Shown piece by piece: positions 15,585-25,171 of a DNA stretch of 64,000 nucleotides. The translations under genes and the position numbers were made by a program. Origin of the DNA: Mayfieldus sp963781495 (lineage in GTDB: Bacteria; Actinomycetota; Thermoleophilia; Solirubrobacterales; 70-9). Each line of letters opens with the position of its first letter. The stretch's first letter is position 1. The notes beneath the pieces were generated by a model. It was given only the letters and a program-made list of their open reading frames with translations. It had not been told where the DNA came from and ran no database searches. The stretch spans positions 1 through 64,000 of the forward strand of contig CAWAFX010000001.1 in assembly GCA_963781495.1 (NCBI GenBank). Reading direction: 5' to 3'.

Positions 15585-16058
15585 CTATCCGGTGGTGTCG
15601 GCGGTCTGGCCGCCGCCGTTGCCGCCGCTTTCGCCGGCGGCCGCGCGGACGTCGTTCTGAAGCATCTCGATCGCGACCTTGGTCGGGCAGACGGTGTGTA
15701 CCCCCTGATGCTCGTACCACTCGGCGCGGTAGGGATCGAGGATGCGGGCGATGACCGTGGGCACGTTGTAGCGGCGCTTGGCGATCTGGGCGATGACGAT
15801 GTTCGTGTTGTCGCCATCGGTGGCGGCGATGAAAGCGTCCGCCCTCTCGATCCCCGCCTCGGTCAGGGCGTCGACCTCGAGTGCGGTGCCGACCGTGAAC
15901 TGCCCGCCCAGGTCCTCCCAGCTCTGGTCGATCCCGACCTCGAGCCGGGCGTGGGATTCGGGGTCCTCGTCGAGGCAGGAGACCTCATGACCGTCCTGGA
16001 GCATCGCCCTGGCGACCGACGAGCCGACCCTGCCACAGCCCACTATGAGGATGAACAT
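15585..16058 (-). CDS. TrkA-N domain K+ transport regulatory protein
   Basis: 157 residues: one TrkA-N domain (MFILIVGCGRVGSSVARAML, DEDPESHARLE, ATDGDNTNIVIAQIA, ARILDPYRAEWY), with no full TrkA-C domain, only a short Gly-rich tail. Pairs with the next gene, as CeoB and CeoC do in mycobacteria. ATG at 16058 is chosen because the family starts there. It lies 11 bases downstream of the APC permease stop. Confidence 0.88.
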   Translation of the reverse strand: MFILIVGCGRVGSSVARAMLQDGHEVSCLDEDPESHARLEVGIDQSWEDLGGQFTVGTALEVDALTEAGIERADAFIAATDGDNTNIVIAQIAKRRYNVPTVIARILDPYRAEWYEHQGVHTVCPTKVAIEMLQNDVRAAAGESGGNGGGQTADTTG

Positions 16059-16068
16059 GCCGCGGATA

Positions 16069-18103
16069 CTAGACGTGCGCGCCGTTGCCCGAGCGTCTTT
16101 TCGAGGCATCGTCACCGTCCGTCCGCGAGGGTTCCGGCGGCGCAGTCAAAAGGACCCGGCAGGGCGCCTTCTTGAGCACGTACTCGGTCGCCGTGCCGAC
16201 CTCGTCGGGCCGGGCGCCGCCGATGCCGCCGAGGATCGAGCCGCCGCGGATCCGCGACGGCGGCTCGCCCCCCACGACGATCGCCTCGGCGCCGGTGCGC
16301 CGCGCCATCTCGACGATCCCGGCGCCGACCGAACGTGCCGGGACCAGCTCGGTGTGGACCTTGACCGACTCGTACTCCTCCCCCACCTCTTTGGCCCGCA
16401 TCAGCGCCTCGCGGGCGGCCTGCTCGCGCTCCGGGGGAAGCTTCGCGTCCAGCGGCAGGGTGCGCGGGACCTCGACCACGTAGATGACGTCCAGAACGGC
16501 GCCCGGAACGTCGTCGCCGCTGTCCTCGTCGGCGGCGGCAAGGCGGCCCGCGGTACCGACGATGTCGTCGTCGAACTTGGTCCCGAACACCGGCACCAGG
16601 ATCCGGTTGTACTCGATCTCGGGCGAGCGCTTGGTCAGCGCCTCGGCGGTCACCGAGACCCGCTTGGTCAGGCTTGTGCCCTCGATCGGGCCGCGGTAGA
16701 TGAAATAGAAAATGAGCCCGAAGAGCATCCAGCCGCCGCCGACCCAGCGGGCGCCGCTGTGGAAGGCGATCACGCTGGCCAGCGCCAGGGTGCTGAGGAC
16801 CGCCGCCAGGATCGCCAGCCCGGGCAGCTCGGCGCCGCGCCAGCGGATCGTTCCCGGGGCCCTGAACGGCCGCTCGCGGTCAGGATCCGTGATCCGCAGG
16901 CGCACGATCGAGAGATGGGCGATGGTGATCGCGAGCATCGCCCCGAAGGCATAGATCCCGGCCAGCAGCTTGACGTCGGTAGGGATCACGAGGCCGAATG
17001 CGAGCAGCGCCGCGACGACGATCGCAATGTAGGGCGTCTCGTGCTCGAGGCCGAGCTTGCCCAGCCAGCTGGGGATCTGGCGGTTGATTGCCAGGGTGTA
17101 GATGTGGCGCGAGACCCCGAGCATCGAGGTGTAGGCGGCGATCACCAGCACCGGCGCCGCGACCAGGGCGACCATCCAGCGCATCAGCTGCGAGAGCCAG
17201 TGCGGGTGATAGGCCGAGACGACGCCCAGCACCGGGTTCTCGATGTAGCGCCCCCCGAGCGCCGTGTGGGGCCCGTGCGGGCCGCCGAGGACCGGCACGG
17301 CCATCAGCGCGATCGCCGCCATCCCGGCGTAGATCAGCGGCACCGCGAGCGCACCGGCGGTGAAGATCCGCCGCAGGTCCTTGGGCTGGAAGCGGATGTC
17401 TGGGGCCAGGTTCGAGGCCGCCTCGATGCCGGCGTAGGCGAGCATCGCGACCACCGTCGCGTAGGCAATGTCGACCAGGCTCGGCGAGTTGAAGAGGTCG
17501 AGCTGGTCGCCGAGACGGTCGGGGTGCATGACGACGATCGCCCCGACGGCGATCACCGCCAACTGCAGGAAGACGTCGGCGAGCGCGAAGCCCGCCAGCA
17601 GACGCCGGTAGCTGCGGCCGCTGAGGTCGAGGATGTTGAGCACCGAGACCCCGGCGATCACGATCCCGGCGATCGTCACCTCGAGGCCGTTGTCGCCGAA
17701 GTGCGGCGAGACCGGCTCCAGGTAATGCGGGACCGAGATCGCCGCCAGGGCGATGACGATCAGATAGTCGATCAGGATCGCCCAGCCGGCGATGAAGGAG
17801 ATCAGCTCGTTGAACGCGTAGCGGGCGAAGGTCGAAGAGCCGCCGCGCTCGCGGAACATCACCCCGCCCTCGAGGTAGGTGAGCGTCGTGAGCACGAACA
17901 GCAGCCCGGCGATCAGGAAGATCACCGGCGTGAAGCGCAAGGCCGCGATCGGCGACGACGCCGAGCGCGAAGTAGATCGAGAAGCCGACGGTCGAGTAGA
18001 TGACCGCGAACAGCCAGGGGACCCCGACCGCCCGCTTCAGGGTCGTCGGGCGGCCGCCTTCATCGCCGGCGCCGGGCTCGCCGTTCTGCACTTCGGATTC
18101 CAT
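16069..18103 (-). pseudogene. APC permease with universal-stress-protein domain, single frameshift
   Basis: The N terminus (LKRAVGVPWLFAVIYSTVGF, ALGVVA) is read in the frame starting at 18103, but the rest, from IAALRFTPVIFLIAG onward through about 12 helices and a C-terminal stress-protein-like ATP-binding domain, is in another frame. The paralogue upstream has the same 13-residue spacing here if one extra G near 17950 is skipped. Everything else is well preserved, so either a recent mutation or a sequencing error. Final domain has GGEPPSRIRGG near its phosphate-binding site. ATG overlaps the small membrane gene. Transport of K+ or amino acids is inferred from TrkA neighbours. Confidence 0.75.
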
Positions 18104-18297
18104 CAGCGCATTCGCGAGGCCAACCAGAGCCGCCCGGCACCGACGGCGACGAAGGCGAGCCCGAGCAGGATTCCAAGCGACAGCGGCCCACCCCCGGAGG
18201 CCAGCGTGAGGACGAGGATCCCGATCCCGAGCACCAGCATGACGACCGAAAGGGCCTGGACCGAGCCGCGGTAGATCCGCTCGGGGGACGTCATCAA
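18103..18297 (-). CDS. Small two-helix membrane protein in transport operon
   Basis: 64 residues with two membrane segments (ALSVVMLVLGIGILVLTLA and SLGILLGLAFVAVGAGRLWLA). Its start overlaps the upstream permease stop and its stop overlaps the downstream permease start (each by one to four bases), so it is translated as part of the operon. A subunit or stabiliser of the adjacent permeases is a fair guess. Family not recognised. Confidence 0.65.
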   Translation of the reverse strand: MMTSPERIYRGSVQALSVVMLVLGIGILVLTLASGGGPLSLGILLGLAFVAVGAGRLWLASRMR

Positions 18298-20195
18298 GCC
18301 GGCACCAGGGAGCGGTGCCTTCGCGAGCCCGCCTCCAGTTCCGGGTCCGAGACGACGATCACCCGGGTCGGGCGCTCGGCGAGCACGGTCTGCAGCGTCT
18401 CGTCGTACAGGGGTTGGCCATTGCGGAAGCGCAGGCCGATGACGATCGCCGCCGCCTGGATCATCTTTGCCTCCTTGGCGATCGCGTAGCCGGCCTGTCC
18501 AGGGCGCACCCGCTGGACATGGCCGGTGACCCGCAGGCCCCCGATCAGCTTCGCCTGCTCGATCTTGCTCTGGGCCTCGCTCTCCTCGCGCTCCATCTGC
18601 GCGTCGAGGGGCAGGCTCGCCGGGACCGTGATCAGCGCGTGGATGTGGACGCCGCGGCGCCGCTTCGAGGCCAGCTTGATCGCCGTCGCCACCATCTGCT
18701 CGGAGAAGGGCTGGCTGTCGCGGAAGACGACCTGGACGCTTCGGTACTCGACCTCCTCGACGCCGAGGGGCTCCGGCAGGACCACTTTCACCGTCTCGGT
18801 CACCGGCAGCCGCTGGGCACGGCGGTAGAGGACGTAGATCAGGATCCCGAGGGCCATCCAGCCGGTTCCGATAACCGCCGTGCGCGGGTTGAGCACCATG
18901 ACCACGATCCAGGCGGCGAAGGTCCCGAACCCGCCGAGGACCGCGGTGAGCGGGAACTCGTAGCCGAAGGCGCGGAAGTTGAGCGGCGGCTTCCAGGGCC
19001 GCTCGTGCTCGGGGCGGCGCCGGCGCAGCCAGATCACCGAGCCGTGCGCGATCGTGAACGAGAGCATCGCCCCGAACGAGTACATCGTCGCCAGCAGGTC
19101 GGTCTGTCCGGGGATCATCGTGACCGCGGCGATCGCCGAGAAGACGAGGATCGCCACATAGGGCGTGCGGTAGCGGGGATGGACCTGGCGCAGCCGCTCC
19201 GGCAGCTGGCGGTGCTGGCCCATCGAGTAGGTGAGGCGCGAGACCCCGATCAGGCCCGCGTTGGTGGCGATCAGCAGGATCACCGCCGCCAGCACGCCGA
19301 CGTAGTAGCGCAGGGCCTGGGTCATCGCGTGGCCGAGGCCGAGGTTCTCGACGATGCCGAGGATCGGATCGCTCTTGAAGCGGGTGCCGAGCTCGGTCGT
19401 GTAGTGGCCTCCGTGGTGGGTGACCGGCATCGCCGAAAGCGCGACGATCGGGATCAGCAGGTAGAGCCCGAGCACCGCGAGCACGACGAGGCCGACACCG
19501 CGGGGGATCGTGCGGGCGGCGTCCTTGGCCTCCTCGGCCATGTTGGAGATCGTCTCGATCCCCGTGTAGGCGATCATCCCGACCGCGATCCCGAGCGCGA
19601 AGTCGCCCCAGCTCGGCGCCACGCCGAGGTGGACGTTGTCGACCAGGGTCGAGGGGCTGAGCACGAGCACGACGCCGATTCCGACCAGCACCACCTGGGT
19701 GCAGAGGTCCGCGATCGCCAGCACGAGGTTGAAGCGCGCCGATTCCTTGGTCCCCTTGACGTTGAGCGCGGCGAGGGCGGCGACGAGGACGATGCCCCCG
19801 ATCACGTCCCCGGGGCCGTGGGCGAGCGGATGCCAGAAGACCGCCAGGTAGTGGGGGACGAAGAAGGCCGAGATCGCGACCGTGATCACGTAGTTGAGCA
19901 TCTGGCCCCAGGCGGCGATGAAGCTGACCAGCTCGTTGAATGCGTGGCGGGCGAAGCTCGAGGAGCCACCGGCCTCCGGGTACATGACCGTCGCCTCGGT
20001 GTAGGTGGCGGCCGTGAACATGAAGATCAGCCCGGCGATGACGAAGGCGACCGGCGTCAGCCCGAGGGCGAAGGCGGCGGTGACCCCGAGCGCGTAGTAG
20101 ATCGAGGAGCCGACGTTGCCGTAGGCGGCCGAGAAAAGCGCGCCGACGCCGTGGACCCGGCTGAGGCCCTCGTCGCGTGGAATTCGCTGCGCCAT
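18294..20195 (-). CDS. APC permease with universal-stress-protein-like C-terminal domain
   Basis: 633 residues. About 12 membrane helices (NVGSSIYYALGVTAAF, EATVMYPEAGGSSSFARHAF, YTGIETISNMAEEAKD) in the APC order, where GxSS and the broken helix 1 line the substrate site. From about residue 470 a cytoplasmic domain resembles universal stress proteins. M. tuberculosis has a similar large APC protein (Rv2690c) beside the TrkA proteins CeoB and CeoC, from memory. The five following genes are contiguous with it, so a K+ or cation-coupled uptake role is inferred; amino acid transport remains possible. Confidence 0.8.
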   Translation of the reverse strand: MAQRIPRDEGLSRVHGVGALFSAAYGNVGSSIYYALGVTAAFALGLTPVAFVIAGLIFMFTAATYTEATVMYPEAGGSSSFARHAFNELVSFIAAWGQMLNYVITVAISAFFVPHYLAVFWHPLAHGPGDVIGGIVLVAALAALNVKGTKESARFNLVLAIADLCTQVVLVGIGVVLVLSPSTLVDNVHLGVAPSWGDFALGIAVGMIAYTGIETISNMAEEAKDAARTIPRGVGLVVLAVLGLYLLIPIVALSAMPVTHHGGHYTTELGTRFKSDPILGIVENLGLGHAMTQALRYYVGVLAAVILLIATNAGLIGVSRLTYSMGQHRQLPERLRQVHPRYRTPYVAILVFSAIAAVTMIPGQTDLLATMYSFGAMLSFTIAHGSVIWLRRRRPEHERPWKPPLNFRAFGYEFPLTAVLGGFGTFAAWIVVMVLNPRTAVIGTGWMALGILIYVLYRRAQRLPVTETVKVVLPEPLGVEEVEYRSVQVVFRDSQPFSEQMVATAIKLASKRRRGVHIHALITVPASLPLDAQMEREESEAQSKIEQAKLIGGLRVTGHVQRVRPGQAGYAIAKEAKMIQAAAIVIGLRFRNGQPLYDETLQTVLAERPTRVIVVSDPELEAGSRRHRSLVPA

Positions 20196-20216
20196 CTAGA
20201 TAAATCCTAGGGACGC

Positions 20217-21296
20217 CTACGGAGCGCGCCTGACGTGCTCGGAGCCGACCGCCGCGGGCGAGGGACAGCCCGCAAGCGCGAGCGCAAGCTCGAACTCGGC
20301 CTGGAGCAGCTTCAGCACCCGCCGCGCGCCCCGCTCTCCGTCGGCCGCCAGCCCCCAGAGCGCGGGCCGGCCGACCATCACCGCGTCGGCGCCGAGGGCC
20401 AGGGCGACAAGCACGTCGGTGCCGCGGCGGATTCCTCCGTCGGCGAGCACGAGGGCGCGCCCGGAGACCGCATCGGCCACCTCCGGCAGCGCCTCCGCCG
20501 AGGGGGCGACGCCGTCGAGCTGGCGGCCGCCGTGGTTGGAGACGATCACGCCTGCGGCACCGTGCTCGAGCGCCAGCTCGGCATCGGCGGCGGTCAGCAC
20601 GCCCTTGACCAGCACCGGCAGGTCAGAGCCGGAGACGAGCTGCTCGAGGTCGGCCCAGGTCAGGGTCGGGTCGACGAGCGCGAACGCCTCGGTGGGGCCG
20701 ATTGGCGTCTCCGCCCCCAGCGCCGCGGCGACGCTGGGTACGGTGATCTCAGGCGGTACGACGAATCCCTGCCGCATGTCGCGCTCGCGCCAGCCCAGCC
20801 GCGGGGCGTCGATCGTCAGCACGATCGCCTCGTAGCCGAACTCGACCGCCTCGTCGATCAGGGCCTGGGTCACGGCGCGGTCGCGGAAGATGTAGAGCTG
20901 AAACCAGCGCCGGCCCTGCGGCACCGCCTGGGCGACCTCGCTCGGTCGCGAAGTGGCAATCGTCGACAGGCACATCAGGGTGCCGGCGTCGGCGGCGGCC
21001 CGCGCCATCCCCGGCTCGCCGTCGCTGTGGGCCATGCGCTGGAAGGCGACCGGAGCGACGAGGATCGGCATCGAGACCTCGCTGCCGAGCAGCTCGACCG
21101 AGGTGCTGACCTCGCCGACGTCGACCAGCATCCGCGGCCGCAGCCGCCAGCGCCGCCAGGCCTCGATGTTCTCGCGCAGCGTGACCTCGTCCCCCGCCCC
21201 GCCGGAGAAGTAACCCAGCGGCCCCGCCTCGAGCGCCTCGGTGGCGAGACGCTCGTAGTCGGCGACGTTGATCGCTGCCGGCGCGGAATCGGCCAT
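20217..21296 (-). CDS. FMN-dependent alpha-hydroxy acid oxidase/dehydrogenase
   Basis: 359 residues, the full TIM-barrel length of the glycolate oxidase/lactate monooxygenase family, which oxidises 2-hydroxy acids with FMN. Visible: PILVAPVAFQRMAH (active-site region near residue 80), LTIDAPRLGWRERD, VKGVLTAADAELAL with the FMN-binding Lys, and SNHGGRQLDG with the catalytic His and substrate Arg (about 252). The acceptor (oxygen or quinone) cannot be told. No N-terminal membrane anchor. It ends 21 bases before the APC permease start, so may be co-transcribed with it. Confidence 0.88.
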   Translation of the reverse strand: MADSAPAAINVADYERLATEALEAGPLGYFSGGAGDEVTLRENIEAWRRWRLRPRMLVDVGEVSTSVELLGSEVSMPILVAPVAFQRMAHSDGEPGMARAAADAGTLMCLSTIATSRPSEVAQAVPQGRRWFQLYIFRDRAVTQALIDEAVEFGYEAIVLTIDAPRLGWRERDMRQGFVVPPEITVPSVAAALGAETPIGPTEAFALVDPTLTWADLEQLVSGSDLPVLVKGVLTAADAELALEHGAAGVIVSNHGGRQLDGVAPSAEALPEVADAVSGRALVLADGGIRRGTDVLVALALGADAVMVGRPALWGLAADGERGARRVLKLLQAEFELALALAGCPSPAAVGSEHVRRAP

Positions 21297-21327
21297 CTCG
21301 GCCGAGCCTATCTGGCGCTGGTCCGCG

Positions 21328-23400
21328 CTAGCTGATGTGGACGATCGGGATGATCAGCAGGGCGACGATGTTGGCGACCTTGATCATCGGGTTGATGGCC
21401 GGGCCGGCGGTGTCCTTGTAGGGATCGCCGACCGTGTCGCCGGTCACCGAGGCGGCGTGCGCCTCGGTTCCCTTGCCGCCGTAGGCGCCGTCCTCGATCA
21501 GCTTCTTGGCGTTGTCCCATGCTCCGCCTCCGGCGGTCATCGAGATCGCCATGAAGAGGCCGACGACGATCACCCCGATCAGCAGCCCGCCCAGCGCCTG
21601 GGCGCTGAGCAGACCGACGACCAGCGTGACGACGATCGGGATCAGCGAGGGAACGATCATCTCCCGCTGCGCGGCCGCGGTGACGATGCTCACCGTCAAC
21701 CCGTACTCGGGCCGCTGGGTCCCTTCCATGATTCCTGGGTTCTCGCGGAACTGGCGCCGCACCTCCTCGACGACCTGCCCGCCTGCCCGGCCGACCGCTT
21801 CGATCGCCAGCGATGCGAACAGGTAGACCATCATCCCGCCGACGATCAACCCGATCAGCACGTCTGGCTGGGTGAGGCTGAAGTCGATCGTCTTGTTGAT
21901 CCCGGCCTGGTCCTGGAGCTCGAGCTCGAAGGCGTTGAAGAGCACCAGGGCCGCCAGCGCGGCGGAGCCGATCGCGTAGCCCTTGGTCACGGCCTTGGTC
22001 GTGTTGCCGACCGCGTCGAGGGGGTCGGTGACGTTGCGCACCTCCTCAGGCAGCTCGGCCATCTCGGCGATCCCGCCTGCGTTGTCGGTGATCGGCCCGA
22101 AGGCGTCGAGGGCGACGATCAGTCCGCAGAGCGACAGCTGCGCCATCACGGCGACACCGATCCCATAGATCCCGGCCAGCTGGTCGGCACCGAGGATCGC
22201 CAGCGCGATCACGATCGCCGGCGCCGCGGTCGACTGCAGGCCCTGGGCAAGCCCCTGGATGATGTTGGTCGCGTGGCCGGTCTGGCTGGCGCGGCTGATC
22301 GTCTTCACGGGCCGGAAGCGGGTCGAGGTGTAGTAGTCGGTGATCACGAACAGGAACGCCGTCACGCCGAGCCCGATCAGCGCGCAGAGATAGAGGTCGC
22401 CGACCCCGGGAGCGTTCGCGGTCAAGTCGGTGCTCTTGAGGTTGAGCCCGTCCATCAGCCACTTGGTCACCGGATAGAAGGCGGCGGCGGAGAGAAGCGC
22501 GGAGACGATCAGGCCCTGGTAGAGCGCACCCTCGACGCGGTCCGACTTGGTCCGCACCGAGAGCGCCCCGGCGATCGAAGCGAGGATCGCGACGGCCCCG
22601 ATCACCAGCGGGTAGATCGCCACCTGTGCCTGCTCGGTGAAGGTGAGGACACCAAGCAGCATCACCGCGACCGCGGTGACCGCGTAGGTCTCGAAGAGGT
22701 CGGCGGCCATGCCGGCGCAGTCGCCGACGTTGTCGCCGACGTTGTCGGCGATCACCGCGGGGTTGCGCGGATCGTCCTCGGGAATTCCGGCCTCGACCTT
22801 GCCGACCAGGTCGGCGCCGACGTCGGCGGCCTTGGTGAAGATGCCGCCGCCCAGACGGGCGAAGACCGAGATCAGGGAGCCCCCGAAACCGAGGCCGATT
22901 AGCGCGTCGACCGCGTGCTTGTCGCTGAATCCGGCCGGCCCGACGAGGATCCCGTAGTAGCCGGCAACGCCGAGCAGCGCCAGGCCGACGACCAGCAGGC
23001 CGGTGACCGAGCCGCCCTTGAAGGCGACGTCGAGGGCCGGCGGCACGCCGCCGCGCGCCGCCTCGGCGACGCGGCTGTTGGCCCTGACCGAGAGGTTCAT
23101 TCCGATGAAGCCGGCGGCGCCGGAGAAGGTGGCCCCGATCACGAATCCCATCGCGGTGGCGAAGTTCTGCAGCGGGATCAGGACGATCGCCAGGATCACG
23201 GCGACGCCGGCGATGATCGTGTACTGGCGCGTCAGGTAGGCGCGGGCGCCCTCCTGCACCGCTTCGGAGATCTCCTGCATCCGTTCGTTGCCCGGCGAGA
23301 CGGCGAGCAGCCGGCGGGTGATCAGCGCCCCGTAAAGGACGGCGCAGGCGGCACAGCCAAGGGCAACGACGGGGCCGTACGACGTCAGAAAGTCGGTCAA
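21328..23400 (-). CDS. hppA: Membrane H+-translocating inorganic pyrophosphatase
   Basis: 690 residues with about 16 membrane helices. The pyrophosphate/Mg site motif DVGADLVGKVEAG and the DNVGDNVGDCAGMAADLFE stretch are intact. GNTTKA (about residue 465) carries Lys where K+-dependent enzymes have Ala, so this is the K+-independent, proton-pumping type. It uses PPi to energise the membrane, a source of proton motive force for the permeases nearby. TTG start, with GGAGGAG seven bases upstream. A strong hairpin separates it from the preceding gene, so it may have its own promoter. Confidence 0.96.
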   Translation of the reverse strand: MTDFLTSYGPVVALGCAACAVLYGALITRRLLAVSPGNERMQEISEAVQEGARAYLTRQYTIIAGVAVILAIVLIPLQNFATAMGFVIGATFSGAAGFIGMNLSVRANSRVAEAARGGVPPALDVAFKGGSVTGLLVVGLALLGVAGYYGILVGPAGFSDKHAVDALIGLGFGGSLISVFARLGGGIFTKAADVGADLVGKVEAGIPEDDPRNPAVIADNVGDNVGDCAGMAADLFETYAVTAVAVMLLGVLTFTEQAQVAIYPLVIGAVAILASIAGALSVRTKSDRVEGALYQGLIVSALLSAAAFYPVTKWLMDGLNLKSTDLTANAPGVGDLYLCALIGLGVTAFLFVITDYYTSTRFRPVKTISRASQTGHATNIIQGLAQGLQSTAAPAIVIALAILGADQLAGIYGIGVAVMAQLSLCGLIVALDAFGPITDNAGGIAEMAELPEEVRNVTDPLDAVGNTTKAVTKGYAIGSAALAALVLFNAFELELQDQAGINKTIDFSLTQPDVLIGLIVGGMMVYLFASLAIEAVGRAGGQVVEEVRRQFRENPGIMEGTQRPEYGLTVSIVTAAAQREMIVPSLIPIVVTLVVGLLSAQALGGLLIGVIVVGLFMAISMTAGGGAWDNAKKLIEDGAYGGKGTEAHAASVTGDTVGDPYKDTAGPAINPMIKVANIVALLIIPIVHIS

Positions 23401-23425
23401 GTTTGCTCCTCCAGGAAGATCAGAA

Positions 23426-23446
23426 GGCCGGGCCTCAAACCCGGCC
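23426..23446 (-). terminator. Seven-bp GC hairpin between operon end and hppA
   Basis: GGCCGGG, seven-base loop, CCCGGCC. On the minus transcript it follows the helical protein gene ending at 23496 and is followed by TTCTGATCTTC, a weak pyrimidine tract, 26 bases before the hppA start. Terminator or attenuator; inferred. Confidence 0.5.
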
Positions 23447-23495
23447 GTAGCGGCGCGGGAGTCTATCTACGAGGGTCAGCGGAAGCGTGGATGGC

Positions 23496-23984
23496 CTAGG
23501 TCGAGCCGGGAGGCGTCCAGAGCCGTGGCGGCGGGTCCCCACCACTACGTGGCACGTCCTCCCCTTGGGGTCCACCGGGGTCGGCGCCGGTCTTCCCAGG
23601 CCCAGGCCCAGCTGCGCCCGGCGCTTGCTGGGCTCCGCCCCCGCCTCCCTCGACCGCCTTCGCATAGAGCACCTGCAGCTCTGAGAGCGCCTGGCGGATC
23701 TGCGCCGCGGCCTCCTGCGGAAGCAGGTCGATCCAGGCGCGAATCGCATCGATCCCGACCCCGGCCTGCTCGAGGTCGCGCTCGTCCTCCTTGGCGATCC
23801 GCCGCGCGGTCAGGTTGAGGACGCTGACGACGCTCTCGACCATCAGGTCCTGGACCCGCAGCTGGCGGATCTGCTCCTCGAGGCGGGCGCGAACCTCCTC
23901 CTCAGATTGCGGCACGTCCTCCGCGGCGCCTCCGGGCGTGCCGCTGTCGGGTGCCTCCTGCTCAGGTCCAGTCTGCTCGTTCAA
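23496..23984 (-). CDS. Small helical protein with repeat-derived ends (DUF1844-like core)
   Basis: 162 residues. TTG start overlaps the stop of the upstream ligase gene (TTGA). The core, residues 30-115, is helical (RARLEEQIRQLRVQDLMVES, DLEQAGVGIDAIRAWIDLLP) and similar in shape to DUF1844, which is an uncertain match. The first 25 residues and the Gly/Pro-rich tail both carry versions of a peptide that also ends the uracil-DNA glycosylase at 29022-29720 (see repeat entries). Function unknown. Confidence 0.6.
   Translation of the reverse strand: MNEQTGPEQEAPDSGTPGGAAEDVPQSEEEVRARLEEQIRQLRVQDLMVESVVSVLNLTARRIAKEDERDLEQAGVGIDAIRAWIDLLPQEAAAQIRQALSELQVLYAKAVEGGGGGAQQAPGAAGPGPGKTGADPGGPQGEDVPRSGGDPPPRLWTPPGST
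23548..23612 (+). repeat. Dispersed coding repeat, degenerate copy C
   Basis: Plus-strand ACTACGTGGCACGTCCTCC then a diverged middle and CAGGCCCAGGCCCAGCTG. It resembles copies A and B at both ends but is the least similar. It encodes GEDVPRSGGD near the end of the same small helical protein that begins with copy A. Confidence 0.4.
23910..23979 (+). repeat. Dispersed coding repeat, copy A
   Basis: About 70 bases aligning with copy B at 29055-29133 over most of their length, including CACGTCCTCCGC near one end and CAGTCTGCTCG at the other. On the minus strand it encodes the first residues of the helical protein, EQTGPEQEAPDSGTP. Confidence 0.6.
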
Positions 23985-25156
23985 TTGACCAGCTCCCCGG
24001 CAACGTATGTGCGTTTGGCCTCGGCCACGGACTCCCTGTATATCTCTTCGATCGAGCGCCCGTCCTCCAGGGCCCGCCGCGAGCGCTGGGCGCCGTTTCG
24101 CTCCGGCAATGCGACCTCGACCCCGAGCCGCTCGCGCGCCGGGGCGTTCCACTCCAGGAGCTCGTCGAGCGCCCGCCTCGCATCTACCTCCTCGCCGCGG
24201 CGAAAGTCGATCAGCTTGCCGTCCATCCCGTGGCGAATCGCGCGCCAGAGGTTCTCCTCGATCTCGCGATCGTGCAGCGGGCCAACCCCCGGTCCCCCGT
24301 ACCCATGCTCGTCGTAGTCGATCGCGGTCTGGGCGGCGCAGGCGGCCAGCAGGGCCAGCAGGGCCGCGGACTCGTCGCCGCGCATCTGCGCGTCGCAGAT
24401 CCTGATCTCGACCGTCCCAAAGCGGTGGTGAGGTCGCACGCTCCACCAGAGCTGCGTCGACTCGACGATCGAGTTGAGCCGCACCAGGGTCCGCACGTAC
24501 TCGGCGTACTGGTCGAAGTCTCCAAACGGGGACGGGATCCCACAGCGCGGAAAGACGCGGGTGAAGATCTCGGTCCGCACCGAGTGCAGGCCGGTGTTGC
24601 GGTTGTCGAGGAAAGGCGAGTTGGCCGAGACCGCGAGCAGCAGCGGCAGCTGTTCACGCAGCCGGTCGCAGACGGCGATCGCGCGGTCGGCGCCGCGGAT
24701 CCCGACATGCACGTGAAGGCTCCAGGTGTTGTTGCGCTGCGCCACCCACTGCAGCTCGGCCTTGAGGCGGTTGTAGTGCTCGGTCTCGATGATCTGCTGG
24801 TCGCGGTAGTCGGCCCAGGGATGGGTGCCGGTTGCGGCCAGCGCCAGCCCGAGCTGGTCGGCGAGCCCGAACAGCGCCGCCCGGCATCTGAGCTGGTGCT
24901 CCAGCGCCTCGGCGAAGGTCTCGCCGCGGCCGGAGCGGATCTCGATCTCGGTGTCGATCAGCTCCCCGGCCGCCGACTCCGCCAGCAGCTCGTCCTCCTG
25001 ACAGCGGCCGTAGAGATCCTCGAAGCGGTGCTGCAGCTCGAGGCTGGAGGGATCGACGATCGCGAACTCCTCCTCGATCCCGATCGTGAAGTCGGTCGAG
25101 GTCTCGAACGTCTCCCGGACCTGGTCCAGATCGAGGCCGGAGTCGTCGGCCGTCAT
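23981..25156 (-). CDS. Glutamate-cysteine ligase-like carboxylate-amine ligase (GCS2 family)
   Basis: 391 residues. TIGIEEEFAIVDP near residue 26 is the metal/ATP-binding start of the YbdK/EgtA-type GCS2 family; LHVHVGIRGADRAI, NSPFLDN and TVEIRICDAQM follow in family order. Members join glutamate to cysteine or a related amine using ATP. Whether this makes gamma-glutamylcysteine for a low-molecular-weight thiol (EgtA-like) or another amide is not decided by sequence. Position directly after rex and a glutaredoxin-like gene favours thiol biology. Gap to rex is 15 bases. Confidence 0.85.
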   Translation of the reverse strand: MTADDSGLDLDQVRETFETSTDFTIGIEEEFAIVDPSSLELQHRFEDLYGRCQEDELLAESAAGELIDTEIEIRSGRGETFAEALEHQLRCRAALFGLADQLGLALAATGTHPWADYRDQQIIETEHYNRLKAELQWVAQRNNTWSLHVHVGIRGADRAIAVCDRLREQLPLLLAVSANSPFLDNRNTGLHSVRTEIFTRVFPRCGIPSPFGDFDQYAEYVRTLVRLNSIVESTQLWWSVRPHHRFGTVEIRICDAQMRGDESAALLALLAACAAQTAIDYDEHGYGGPGVGPLHDREIEENLWRAIRHGMDGKLIDFRRGEEVDARRALDELLEWNAPARERLGVEVALPERNGAQRSRRALEDGRSIEEIYRESVAEAKRTYVAGELVN

Positions 25157-25171
25157 CAGCGTCCAGTAGCG

